NCBI RefSeq assembly: GCF_946151075.1 | Contig: NZ_OX267715.1 | Span: 1,589,881 to 1,653,880 of the forward strand | Direction of reading: 5' to 3' | Length of the DNA stretch: 64,000 bases | Origin: Neobacillus sp. Marseille-Q6967 | Lineage (GTDB): Bacteria; Bacillota; Bacilli; Bacillales; Cytobacillaceae | Shown here: positions 31,770 through 41,205 of the stretch, piece by piece | How positions within the stretch are numbered: position 1 is the first letter of the stretch | How the letters are laid out: the number at the start of each line of letters is the position of its first letter | Translations under genes and position numbers: made by a program | Notes under the pieces: generated by a model | Told to the model about the DNA's origin: nothing | Seen by the model: only the letters and a program-made list of their open reading frames with translations | Database searches by the model: none

Positions 31770-34190
31770 TCATGAATTTTTCGCTTTCCGTTCAAAATGA
31801 TAATGAAGGCGGTATTCACATATTTCTTTTGTCCATTTGTATAGTGGTTCTTCATCTTCATTAGCTACATCAAAGTTAAATGTAAAAATATCATTTTCGT
31901 AGGAAATTAATCCTTTGGAGCTGCCACTCCATTTTGTCATTGGCATCGTGGCAATTAATTTGCTAACGCCTTTTTCATCATATTCCCAGAGTTTTTTAGC
32001 ACCTTTATCAGAGAAATCAATTCTTTTTCGGTGTTCCTTTTCCATTAGATATCTATGGAAGAAAGGTGCCACTTCTCTTGATGAAATCGGCTTATACCAA
32101 TTGGAAATTCCCCGTTCTAACATAGCCAGTAAGACAACCATTTTGTAACTTTTGGCCATACCTGTTTTTTCAACCTCAACAAACCAACTTTCATATCGTT
32201 CAAATATGTTAGATTCCTGTTCCGTTAACTCATCAGCCCATTTTAAGAATCCAAAATATGATTGAAATTCCTGCCGATATTGAGGGGAATCAGATGCTCC
32301 TTTTAGATGTAACTCTAAATAGGTTGGCCTTCTTCCTATTTCTCGCTTTAAATCCATATAGTCATTATATAACTTCTCTCTTCTCGGCTGCCTCTTACGT
32401 ATCATTTCTTGAAGAAGGTCAATCACATTTACATCCAAATTCATTTCACAGAATTCCGGTAATGCCGGTTGAATATTCTTAGATTTTCCTACGTTTGGTT
32501 CGGTATCGAAAAGACTCAATTTGATATCTGCATTACGATAATTACCGATTAAATCGATAATTACACATGTTTCTTTACCGGGATGTAAGCGAAGGCCTCG
32601 CCCAATTTGTTGGGTAAATACTGTCAACGATTCCGTCGGGCGCACAAATAGCAGTGTATCAACTGCCGGAATATCAACACCTTCATTAAAAAGATCAACG
32701 GTAAAAATAATATCAATTTCACCTTTTGAAAGCTGTAAAATGGCTTCACTTCTACTTACGTCAACTTGCTGTGAGTGAAGGCTGACTGTCTTATATCCAT
32801 GTGCATTAAAAAAATTCGATAAAAAAATGGCTTGTTTGATTGAAGAACAAAATCCTAATGTTCTCGTCTGTCTTTTATCTTCCCAAGCACGAAGGATTTT
32901 GAGTGCCAACTCTTCTCTTAATTGTGCTTGAAGTAATTCTTCTTCATCATAACGGTTACCCAACCAGGTTATTTGACTATAATCAGTATCATCGTAAACA
33001 CCGTAATATTTAAAGGGTGCCAACCATTTTCGATTAATGGCATCTAAGAAATCTAATCGAAAAGCCACGTTACCATCACAAATCGCATAAACATCTTTAT
33101 TATCATTACGATCAGGTGTTGCAGTAATCCCCAGCAAAAATCTCGGTTGGAAATAATCCAGTGCCCGCTGATAGGAGTCTGCGGCTGCATGATGAAATTC
33201 ATCGATTATAATTAAATCAAACTCGTCTTGTTGAAACTGCTCCAAATGCTTCTTCATACTAAGTGTATAAATAGAGGCAAAAATAGCATCGGCATCTCTT
33301 TCTTTTAATTTTCCATTGTAAATTCCGTATTTTTTATCTGGCATAATATTCTTAAAAGAATCTCTGGCCTGATACAAGATTTCTTCACGATGAGCTATAA
33401 AAAGGATCTTTTTAAAGTTTTGTGCAAAAAAACCGGCCAAATAAGTCTTTCCTAATCCGGTTGCCATTACGACAAGTGCTTTATTGTACTCTTCATCTAA
33501 GGTTTTATTTAATTCTTCCAACGCTTCTATTTGAGCAAATCTTGGTTGTATTTCCCCGTAGGTAACCGGTGACTCCATTACAATGGGCCACTTTTCTAGA
33601 TTCTGTCTCTTTGTTGGCAGCATTAAATTTATTTCTTCAAGATCAGACCATTTCCTTGCTAAATGGGGGTTCTTTTGATGAAATTCATTATATCTAGATC
33701 GATAATCTTCCAGAGTTTCTTTATTTAATGGAATCGTATGATCCGAATAAAAAATACTAAGAAATTCATTGAGCGCTTCATCAAATACTGCTTTTTCATT
33801 ACTTACCTGAAGGTTCCATTCCACACCTTGTGTTAAAGCAGAATTTGAAAGGTTTGATGATCCAATGAAAAACACATCATGTTTATCCGTTTGGAAAAGA
33901 TAGGACTTTGGATGAAAGGAGTTGCCGTTACTTTTCCAAAGGCGAATACTTATACGTTCATCAATAGACAGAAGCTCCTCTAAAGCCTCTGGTTGAGTAA
34001 TATATAAATAATCACCTGTGCAAATCTTTATATCAGCACTATTTTTTGTTGCCTTCTTTAAGGACTCTGTTAGATATTTCACACCAGATTTCATTACAAA
34101 AGAGGACAATACGCAAATAGTAAAAGCCCCTTCAATTTTCTCAATTAAATGTGGCCCCAACTCTTTCGTAATTAGTTGTACCTTACTCAT
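31770..34190 (-). CDS. PLD-nuclease-like domain fused to superfamily 2 helicase
   Basis: 806 residues. The N-terminus is phospholipase-D-like: H93-x-K95, then I-G-S-S-N at 109-113, as in PLD-family nucleases of restriction enzymes. The helicase follows: M-A-T-G-L-G-K-T at 242-249, D-E-F-H-H at 330-334, S-A-T equivalent T-A-T-P, and Q-Q-I-G-R-G-L-R. The C-terminal region resembles DUF3427-type extensions of such helicases. Likely a DNA-dependent ATPase with nuclease. Its start overlaps the MazG-like gene by eight bases. PLD is also the fold of DrmC, which is missing from the DISARM-like cluster next door, so a functional link is possible but unproven. Confidence 0.85.
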   Translation of the reverse strand: MSKVQLITKELGPHLIEKIEGAFTICVLSSFVMKSGVKYLTESLKKATKNSADIKICTGDYLYITQPEALEELLSIDERISIRLWKSNGNSFHPKSYLFQTDKHDVFFIGSSNLSNSALTQGVEWNLQVSNEKAVFDEALNEFLSIFYSDHTIPLNKETLEDYRSRYNEFHQKNPHLARKWSDLEEINLMLPTKRQNLEKWPIVMESPVTYGEIQPRFAQIEALEELNKTLDEEYNKALVVMATGLGKTYLAGFFAQNFKKILFIAHREEILYQARDSFKNIMPDKKYGIYNGKLKERDADAIFASIYTLSMKKHLEQFQQDEFDLIIIDEFHHAAADSYQRALDYFQPRFLLGITATPDRNDNKDVYAICDGNVAFRLDFLDAINRKWLAPFKYYGVYDDTDYSQITWLGNRYDEEELLQAQLREELALKILRAWEDKRQTRTLGFCSSIKQAIFLSNFFNAHGYKTVSLHSQQVDVSRSEAILQLSKGEIDIIFTVDLFNEGVDIPAVDTLLFVRPTESLTVFTQQIGRGLRLHPGKETCVIIDLIGNYRNADIKLSLFDTEPNVGKSKNIQPALPEFCEMNLDVNVIDLLQEMIRKRQPRREKLYNDYMDLKREIGRRPTYLELHLKGASDSPQYRQEFQSYFGFLKWADELTEQESNIFERYESWFVEVEKTGMAKSYKMVVLLAMLERGISNWYKPISSREVAPFFHRYLMEKEHRKRIDFSDKGAKKLWEYDEKGVSKLIATMPMTKWSGSSKGLISYENDIFTFNFDVANEDEEPLYKWTKEICEYRLHYHFERKAKNS

Positions 34191-34509
34191 CTTCTACCTC
34201 AATTAAAAAAATCTTTTCCTTAAAGGCTCCACGCTTTTCAGCCTTTTTCTGTCGAACCTCTTCCACCTTATCAATGGAGGATTCATGATATTCTGCTAGA
34301 GCGTGGATGATTTCCAAAAGGTCGGCTAATTCCTCTATGGCATCCTCGTTATTTTCTGCTTTTATGTATTCCTCCAGCTCCTCAAAGCTTTTGTTCTTTA
34401 ATTCTTTGATGTATTCGTTATTTTCTAATATTCTGGTTGTAAACTTCTTACCAGTCTTCTGAATAATTTCTGGAATCCGATCACGTACTAGTTTATTATA
34501 TATGGGCAT
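34183..34509 (-). CDS. MazG-like (all-alpha) NTP pyrophosphohydrolase
   Basis: 108 residues from ATG 34509; GGAGGT is six bases upstream of it and directly abuts the alternative ATG 34515. The protein Y-N-K-L-V-R-D-R-I-P, then E-E-L-A-D-L-L-E-I-I-H, matches the COG4997 house-cleaning pyrophosphatase group, with the E-E-x-x-D metal-binding pattern of the MazG superfamily. It would hydrolyse non-canonical NTPs or reset nucleotide signals. The eight-base overlap with the PLD-helicase is a conserved-looking coupling and hints at nucleotide control of that effector. Confidence 0.85.
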   Translation of the reverse strand: MPIYNKLVRDRIPEIIQKTGKKFTTRILENNEYIKELKNKSFEELEEYIKAENNEDAIEELADLLEIIHALAEYHESSIDKVEEVRQKKAEKRGAFKEKIFLIEVEDE

Positions 34510-34515
34510 AATCAT

Positions 34516-34975
34516 ACCTCCAATTCGTATATAAGTTATTATAACAAATGATAGGTGTAAATTTCATACCATTAAAGTGTCTGTAGTTAGGGATAATTCA
34601 AAAAAGTTAAGTAAGGAAATGGGGAAAGCTTATTGTGGGGGAAGACAATGAATGAAAATGCCGGATTTAAATAATGGGTGAGCTTAGAAGAGTACCTGTT
34701 AATAAACAGATACTCTTCTAATTTATTATTCTATACGATACCGGTGGTCGGGGTCGAAATATCCTTATAAACCCTCTTATTATAAGGTTTAACTACAGTG
34801 ATGTGTAAAATTTGGGTAAAGTTATATTAGTCAATGCAACCACCATTGTCTTTAAATATCACTTTTTTATAACACTAATTTTAAGAGGATAATCTATGGA
34901 AATAATTAACCTTTTTATACATATGCTATTTTGTTCCATTTACTGTAAAATTATCAAATTCACATTAAAGGAGAT
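34516..34975. other. Gene-poor stretch with a 17-bp palindromic hairpin
   Basis: No gene is supported here. A hairpin at 34684-34721 has 17-bp arms (TTAGAAGAGTACCTGTT and its complement, one mismatch) and a four-base loop, followed on the plus strand by TTTATTATT. It could end a lost plus-strand gene or be a small mobile remnant. The left end carries the promoter of the MazG-like gene. Confidence 0.45.
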
Positions 34976-35755
34976 TCAATTATCAAGAGATCTAAAAAGT
35001 AAATCAATATTACGCAAACTCCCTGCTTGTATATAATAATTGTCTGCATCCATTGGTGTGTTTAAGCTGTTAAGGTAGTTATTCTGAGGAATTATGTAAT
35101 TATTATGTATTAAATAAAGTAGAGTCTTATGAGTCATGTATCCTGGTATATCAAAAGAGAATGGTTCATCCGAAGACAATATTATTTTTTCTAGATTATC
35201 TTTGTCAATGAAGTTTGAAAAAAACAGTCTATTGTTTTTAAGAATATCTTCAACTGAAGGTGACACTCTTATTAATATAAAGTAATCATATAACGCAGTT
35301 TTACTTGTTTTAATGTTTGGGATATACTGCCCTTTTTTATCCCAATCCTTACATTCTAATAACATCAATTGTCCGTAATATTTAGTGGATTTGACAGAAA
35401 ATTTTTTGCCATTAATAGAAAAATCAAAATCATCCCATTTTCCTAAACCATAAGTATCTAAGTCTGGCTCAGGTAGCTTTGTACCTTTTTCTGCAAAATA
35501 TAAATAGAGTGCATATTATGCAATTTTCCCCTGAAATGTATTTACAAACATTTCTCCAGGATTTCTATTATGCAGACCACCACTCCTATATTTCCGATGA
35601 TCTCCTCCATCACCAAAACTCATTTCATATGAAAAGTCAAAAGCCTCCTTAATATATTGTTTATGTTCTTCCTTATTGAAAATTTTTATTGGTTGGAAAG
35701 ATTCTCTTTTTGTAAAAGAATAAATGGTCTTCTTTTCATTATTATGTATAATCCC
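34976..35755 (-). pseudogene. Restriction-endonuclease-like gene, copy 1, with internal stop
   Basis: A frame of about 260 codons is coherent from 35755 to the TAA at 34976 but is cut by an in-frame TAA near 35511 (G-K-I-A-stop-Y-A-L-Y). It lacks a clear start at the left. The core W-D-D-F-D-F...F-S-V-K-S-T-K-Y-Y-G-Q-L is the Asp...x-V-K-S layout of PD-(D/E)XK nucleases, so I infer a dead restriction enzyme. The 130-residue open part (35368-34976) is the tail of this gene, not a separate one. A diverged second copy lies at 51184-51637 on the other side of the DISARM-like cluster. Confidence 0.6.
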
Positions 35756-35804
35756 TTATAGACATCTTAGTCACAATGCTCCTCCTTTTTATTAATAATA
35801 AAAT

Positions 35805-35826
35805 ACCTTAGCCCGTAGGCTAAGGT
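35805..35826 (-). terminator. Terminator of the drmA-drmB operon
   Basis: Perfect 9-bp stem ACCTTAGCC / GGCTAAGGT with a CGTA-type tetraloop, 25 bases after the stop of the DUF1998 gene, followed on the minus strand by ATTTTATTATT. Confidence 0.85.
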
Positions 35827-35850
35827 AAAAGATCTAAAGTATTAGCATTA

Positions 35851-37752
35851 TTAAACCTTTGCGAGCTCATATTCCCAGAAACCATAAGTTCGGTTATTTT
35901 CCTCGTCAATGTTTCCGATTAAGTAAGCTCTGTTCAGATCCTTATTAAAATGTTCACAAGAGATTTCGTTAATATGAACGCATCCTAAACATGCTCCTTT
36001 ATCCTCTATACAAATTGGATCGTATAAACAATTATCAGCATTTTCCACACTATTAATTAACCATTTATCTAGAAATGCTTCAAACAAGTTAAACATTGCA
36101 CCTAATTTAAATCCTTGTGCATTATGACAATATATAAAGACAGATGGAATTCCAGGGAAAATATACTCAGAAAGAGAGTCAATTGATAAGCCGCATAAGT
36201 CAGCAGCCTTCTTCATCAGAAGGTGTGAAATAGTATGAATTAGCGTATATACATGTTTAGTAACAGTATATTGAGTATCAATCTCCTCATGTCGATTTAT
36301 TCCATTAGGGTTCATATGAGTTAAGAACCAAGCTTTTAATGCTTGCTCATCTTCAAGGTTATCTGGTACGTTATAAGCTTCCCGATCAATTAGGTTATTT
36401 TGGAGAAGCCATTCAATGATTCTTTTACGATCAAATTCAAAAAGAATTCCTTCAGTTTCAAGTTTTGTACCGTATATAGGTTTTTTAGAAGTATTTTCTA
36501 ATTCTCTATCTTTAGGAAAACCTCTTAATTTAACTTTAGTCGGACTTGAGTCTTTTCTAACATACCCATAAGATGTAAACAACATTGGAACACCAGAACA
36601 TGCTTGAACATTTGTAAATCCATATTTTTTTACTATTGACTTAAATTCATCAGGATTTGAAGATGATGACAATAGTTTCGCTTTTTCTATTGCATTGTCT
36701 ATATTAGATATCGATTTACTATTTTTCACAGCTTGATATTCTAACAGGTTTAAAGAATTTTGATATAGTTGTTCAGGTGTTGTGTGAATGATTGAATTTA
36801 CTTTTGTTTCAATTTCATTTAATTTGTTGTCTGGATTATTTACATTTAATGCATTTATCGCAGCTGGTCTAGCTACAGCTTCCTCCAAGCCATAACTCAT
36901 TAATTCTGCAATTTTTTCATTTAATAATGTTTCATAATCTTGATTTACATCTTCTTCTTCAACTTGTTTGATAATCTTTCGAATACCTTTCAAGTTTGAT
37001 ATATCAAGGTAATTTGCATGTATAAGCTTTTGAACATATGGTTTTTCTAAAAATTGTTCTTCTGGGTCTTGTTGAGTGAAATTCCCATATGACTGATCTG
37101 TACGAATTAAATCAATCATTGCTAAGGTTTTTGGAATAAACACATCAAATTGCCTAAATGGAGATAAGAAAAGTTTCGTTTTACACTCTGGACAAAACCT
37201 TAATAATGGCTTTTCTTTACCACAGGCATTACAAAGCCATTTTCTATTACGAATATCTTTATGGTCCTTAAATTTAATATGATTGAATCCATGTTCTTTA
37301 TTACTGCATGGCGAAACTTGGATTGGGCCAGCCCATCCGCAGCGACAAGAGTGAATTAAATCAAATTGCTGTAACTTCCCAGAACATTTTTGACAACAGT
37401 ACTTTCCCTTAGTGAGTTTCTTCATTTGTTCAGCACTTTGATACGAAAAAGCACTTTTACATTTTTTACAATAAAATGTAAGTGGGTTTGCATCTACATA
37501 AATATATTTTGGTTCCATAATTTCATAATCATCTTCGGATAAATTATCTGGAAACCCACTTCGATTTGAAAAAATTTTTATTTCGTTTTCTATTCTCTTT
37601 AAGACCCTTTTTTTATTTATGCCTAATAATGTTCTAGAATCCCATTTTCTAACTATAGCAACACCTTTTCCAGAGTCAAAATCGATCCAACTTTCTGGCA
37701 GGTATCTAAATAGGGATTGAAGTATACCTCTGGACATCGTAATTTTTGCCAT
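35851..37752 (-). CDS. DrmB-like DUF1998 zinc-binding protein
   Basis: 633 residues; AGGAGAG lies seven bases before ATG 37752, 18 bases after the helicase stop. The N-terminal third holds several zinc-ribbon pairs (C-K-K-C, C-C-Q-K-C, C-R-C, C-N-A-C, C-P-E-C). The C-terminus is DUF1998: H-T-I-S-H-L-L-M-K-K, then C-L-Y-D-P-I-C and C-L-G-C. DUF1998 plus an adjacent helicase is the DrmA-DrmB core of DISARM, where the pair forms a DNA-binding complex. A DrmC gene should follow here, but only a nuclease-like pseudogene does. The naming rests on domain layout and neighbourhood, not on alignment. Confidence 0.85.
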   Translation of the reverse strand: MAKITMSRGILQSLFRYLPESWIDFDSGKGVAIVRKWDSRTLLGINKKRVLKRIENEIKIFSNRSGFPDNLSEDDYEIMEPKYIYVDANPLTFYCKKCKSAFSYQSAEQMKKLTKGKYCCQKCSGKLQQFDLIHSCRCGWAGPIQVSPCSNKEHGFNHIKFKDHKDIRNRKWLCNACGKEKPLLRFCPECKTKLFLSPFRQFDVFIPKTLAMIDLIRTDQSYGNFTQQDPEEQFLEKPYVQKLIHANYLDISNLKGIRKIIKQVEEEDVNQDYETLLNEKIAELMSYGLEEAVARPAAINALNVNNPDNKLNEIETKVNSIIHTTPEQLYQNSLNLLEYQAVKNSKSISNIDNAIEKAKLLSSSSNPDEFKSIVKKYGFTNVQACSGVPMLFTSYGYVRKDSSPTKVKLRGFPKDRELENTSKKPIYGTKLETEGILFEFDRKRIIEWLLQNNLIDREAYNVPDNLEDEQALKAWFLTHMNPNGINRHEEIDTQYTVTKHVYTLIHTISHLLMKKAADLCGLSIDSLSEYIFPGIPSVFIYCHNAQGFKLGAMFNLFEAFLDKWLINSVENADNCLYDPICIEDKGACLGCVHINEISCEHFNKDLNRAYLIGNIDEENNRTYGFWEYELAKV

Positions 37753-37770
37753 GAAATATCTCTCCTCATT

Positions 37771-40700
37771 TTATTTTCTTATCATTTCAGCATCTGGGTC
37801 TTCCATAATAACATCTAATGGCGTATCAGTATCACGTAGACTTCTCATTACTGGATAGCCTATTTTACTCAAAGCGTTTGTTAGATAATAATCATTTTGT
37901 GGATTTACTTCTTCTGTGATTAACCCATTCACAATTCTTTCTACTAAATAAGTTATTTTTTCTTTATAAACCGCTCCAAAAGAATCTTTATCCGCTCCAT
38001 ATGCTTGACATAATACTTCAGCTAGTTCATTTGTAGAAGGCAATTTATTGTTGTTAACTGCTTCTTGGAACCCTGATAGCATATAGATTTTATAACCCTC
38101 TTTGGATAAATGATAATCATAATGGTTCAACATTAAGGCTGAAAATAAACCAGGCAGAGTTTTTTCAACTGCATTATTGGCCCATCTATTAATAGGTACT
38201 GGTTCAACAAGTAAATCTTTGTATTCATTAAACTTCACGAAATGTTGATTGTAACTTGAATCTTTTTCTCTATTTGAATTAAACACCATAAATATTAAAG
38301 ACGGATACTTTCTTCCTGCACGGGAATAAGCTTGAATATACTCTGCTGTATTTTTTGGAACACCAAAGAAAATCATAAAATTAAAGGTATCTGCATCCAC
38401 ACCATGTGATATCATACTCGTGGCTGCAATCAAATCAATTTCTGATTTTTCACCTGTTGGTCTTTCAACTTCAGATAATATTTCTCTTACATCCTTAAAG
38501 GTGTCGTCACCAGTCATAGTCTTTACTGTTAAGTCTGGGATCCCTTGGGCTTTTAGTCTTTCATTAATCATTGAGCTGATCGAATTTACTATTTGCATAC
38601 CTTCATTTTTAATCTGATTATATTCAAGAATCACCCAATAATCTTTTAAAATCTTTTTATAATGATTAACTGAAATGACAGGCATATTATCTATTTCTTT
38701 TAATGAGTCATTGTTATGCCAAAGTCTATACAATTCTTCCCTGTAATATTGAATCATGTCTAAAATACTATAAACAGTCGTTTTTCCATATGGAGCAACT
38801 CCTACTATCACTCTGTTTAAATCATTATAGTCTGTATAAGCATAGAAACTTTTATCAATATATGGTGATGTTGCAGGAAATCTTATAGCTTTTTTATGAT
38901 AAAGATGATAAATCTGTTGCTCATAATCTGAGATTGTTGCTGTAGCAGCAATAAATTTAATAGGTCTCTTTGTTGATGAAAATTCACTTAGGAAGTAGTT
39001 AATAAAAGTTTCATAATGTGCATTAAATGCTCCTAGGGATTCTCTTACTAAGTGCAACTCATCTTGAATGATAAGACTTGGATTTGGATCATAGATGTTT
39101 ATATTTTCAAAGGTTTCATGAGATTCTTTGCACATGTCCCCTTCAGATTCCAAACATTTATCTTGGCTTGTGTATCCATGTAAAGCGCACTTTCTATGGA
39201 AGTTTCCAAAAATGTTCCTGAAATTACGTTGCATTCCTATTAATGCAGACTTATCAAGTGTACTAACGATAAAAGTAGGAAGATAGCGGTAAACCTCTCT
39301 ATCAATAATATACAATGGTAAAATGTTCTCACTGCAATTTTGGTTTTTACAAACATGAACTAGTCTTCTTTCATCTATCAGAACATCAATTGAGATATGA
39401 TTACTCTGACAAAAAGGACATCTGTCAATAACTAAGAATTTATCAATTCGTTCTTGTTCTGACATAGCAGATATAGATGGAATGAGATCTTCCTTTCGAT
39501 CTGAGTCATACAGTTTATTTGGTGTATTATTACTTCCTACAAAGTAACCTACTGAAAATGGATCAGAATCAATCATATCGTTTTGTCTACGACGGATTAA
39601 TTCGGCTTGTACTGTTATATCTGCTGCACGCTGAAGCTGTTGCAATGAAAGCAACCTTAACGGAAACTTTATTAGTGCTGTTGTTCCAGCCTTTTTTCCT
39701 CTTATACGGTCAAAAAACATATTAAAGACTACTGTACCTAAATAAGTCTCTGTTTTTCCTCCACCTGTAGGAAAGTAAATTAAGTCAACCTTATCGTGCT
39801 GAGCCAATGGTTTAACTTCATCAATTTCACGACTAACAATATCTGGAATCATTGAAACGATAAAAATAATTTGAAACAGTCTCCAATTTTTATATCCCTT
39901 TGAAGAGTTTTTGAATGCTTCATTCATTAACTTAAATGACCTTAAAGCTAGATCTGGATATTGCTCTAACACATCAATACCATTTATAAATCGTTGAATT
40001 TCAGTATTAAAACCATTAATTTCTTCATTAAATTGTTTCATGGCTTTTTCGGTTAAAGACTTTGCTGCAAAATCGCTTTGCCATTCAAGAATTTCTTTTT
40101 TCATTAACTCTGAAAGCTCTCTTAATAAAGGAATAGGTTCATCAATTAACTTCTGAAAGTATGCTTGAAACTTTGTATCGTCAGTTTTTAATCTATATTG
40201 TTTATAGATTGGTAGACTATTAGTCTTTATTTTATTAATTCTTTTAGGACTTGCACTTATGTCTTCAACACTACAATTTTTACCTAATGCTATCTGTGTT
40301 TTTGTATATTTATAATCATCTTTTAGAGCCCTTAATTCAATAGGCTGAATTTCAGAATTTGTTAGCTCTACTGTTAAAGCTGTATTAAAAAATGTATTCA
40401 CTGTTTCGCGAACGGAACTATCATCGTTGGTTATATTTATGAAAGAGATTGAAACTCTACTAAAATTTTGATTCTCTTCTTTAATTTCTACAAGTATCTT
40501 ACAATCCCAAATTTGGTTGTAAGGTCTAGTAGCATTTTGATTAATAAAACTTGTCCATTTTTCCTTTGTATTCAAGTCTTCGAACTTTACTGGATCATTA
40601 ATTTTTCCATATCTATTTGAAATCTGTTTTGTTTTTTGAGCTAATGTATTAAGAATTTCCTCTCTTACATCGATTAAATACTTTTTACCTGTACTTTTGC

Positions 40701-41205
40701 CTTCAATAATACTACTTAAATTCACACTAAATAAAAAGTTTTCTAAAGTTACTTTCTCAAAAACAGGTAAAACTTCACATGTAAAAGCTGGGAACTCACT
40801 TATTTTTTTCTTTAATTCTTTAAAGCTGTTAATCTTCTGTTCTGAATGTCTATTATTAAATTCGCTGAGGTAATGTCTACATTGCTCCTTATAAGTCGGA
40901 TTAACCCTAACATAAAAATCTCCTGAAAGCTCAACATTAACAACTTCACTCTGTACAATGTCTTTTTTAAGTCTGAACGTTAGTCCTATTTGCTTTGGCT
41001 CTGATTGAGTAAATTTGGTTCCGTTATCTTCCTTAATACCAGAAATTCTCCCTATAAAGAATGTATCTTCAGGGTGTGAGCCATCATTTAATCTAGTTAA
41101 TTTACTCCCACTTATTCTTTCACCAAGGTATTTTTGCAGGTGATTAACTAATGCTACCCTTGCATCATAATCAGTTTGTTTATCAACTAATTGTTGTGTG
41201 GTCAT
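37771..41205 (-). CDS. DrmA-like superfamily 2 helicase
   Basis: 1144 residues. The N-terminal 450 residues are not recognised. The motor has Walker A F-P-T-G-G-G-K-T-E at 478-486, a zinc-ribbon-like C-P-F-C...C-K-N-Q-N-C insertion near 600-620, D-E-L-H-L-V near 725, and I-S-H-G-V-D plus Q-A-Y-S-R-A-G-R-K as motifs V and VI. The G-G-G-K-T-E and D-E-L-H-L forms are typical of the DISARM DrmA helicase. Its start overlaps the upstream SF1 helicase gene by four bases (ATGA-type junction), so the three genes 43151-35851 are one coupled operon. Confidence 0.85.
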   Translation of the reverse strand: MTTQQLVDKQTDYDARVALVNHLQKYLGERISGSKLTRLNDGSHPEDTFFIGRISGIKEDNGTKFTQSEPKQIGLTFRLKKDIVQSEVVNVELSGDFYVRVNPTYKEQCRHYLSEFNNRHSEQKINSFKELKKKISEFPAFTCEVLPVFEKVTLENFLFSVNLSSIIEGKSTGKKYLIDVREEILNTLAQKTKQISNRYGKINDPVKFEDLNTKEKWTSFINQNATRPYNQIWDCKILVEIKEENQNFSRVSISFINITNDDSSVRETVNTFFNTALTVELTNSEIQPIELRALKDDYKYTKTQIALGKNCSVEDISASPKRINKIKTNSLPIYKQYRLKTDDTKFQAYFQKLIDEPIPLLRELSELMKKEILEWQSDFAAKSLTEKAMKQFNEEINGFNTEIQRFINGIDVLEQYPDLALRSFKLMNEAFKNSSKGYKNWRLFQIIFIVSMIPDIVSREIDEVKPLAQHDKVDLIYFPTGGGKTETYLGTVVFNMFFDRIRGKKAGTTALIKFPLRLLSLQQLQRAADITVQAELIRRRQNDMIDSDPFSVGYFVGSNNTPNKLYDSDRKEDLIPSISAMSEQERIDKFLVIDRCPFCQSNHISIDVLIDERRLVHVCKNQNCSENILPLYIIDREVYRYLPTFIVSTLDKSALIGMQRNFRNIFGNFHRKCALHGYTSQDKCLESEGDMCKESHETFENINIYDPNPSLIIQDELHLVRESLGAFNAHYETFINYFLSEFSSTKRPIKFIAATATISDYEQQIYHLYHKKAIRFPATSPYIDKSFYAYTDYNDLNRVIVGVAPYGKTTVYSILDMIQYYREELYRLWHNNDSLKEIDNMPVISVNHYKKILKDYWVILEYNQIKNEGMQIVNSISSMINERLKAQGIPDLTVKTMTGDDTFKDVREILSEVERPTGEKSEIDLIAATSMISHGVDADTFNFMIFFGVPKNTAEYIQAYSRAGRKYPSLIFMVFNSNREKDSSYNQHFVKFNEYKDLLVEPVPINRWANNAVEKTLPGLFSALMLNHYDYHLSKEGYKIYMLSGFQEAVNNNKLPSTNELAEVLCQAYGADKDSFGAVYKEKITYLVERIVNGLITEEVNPQNDYYLTNALSKIGYPVMRSLRDTDTPLDVIMEDPDAEMIRK

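Noticed and set aside
34684..34721. Palindrome as an origin or recombination site
   Set aside because: A single hairpin without iterons or an initiator gene; a terminator of a lost gene is the simpler reading.
34741..34775. GGTGGTCGGGGTCGAA looked like the end of a minus-strand tRNA
   Set aside because: No matching acceptor, D or anticodon arms follow, and the T-arm consensus is incomplete.
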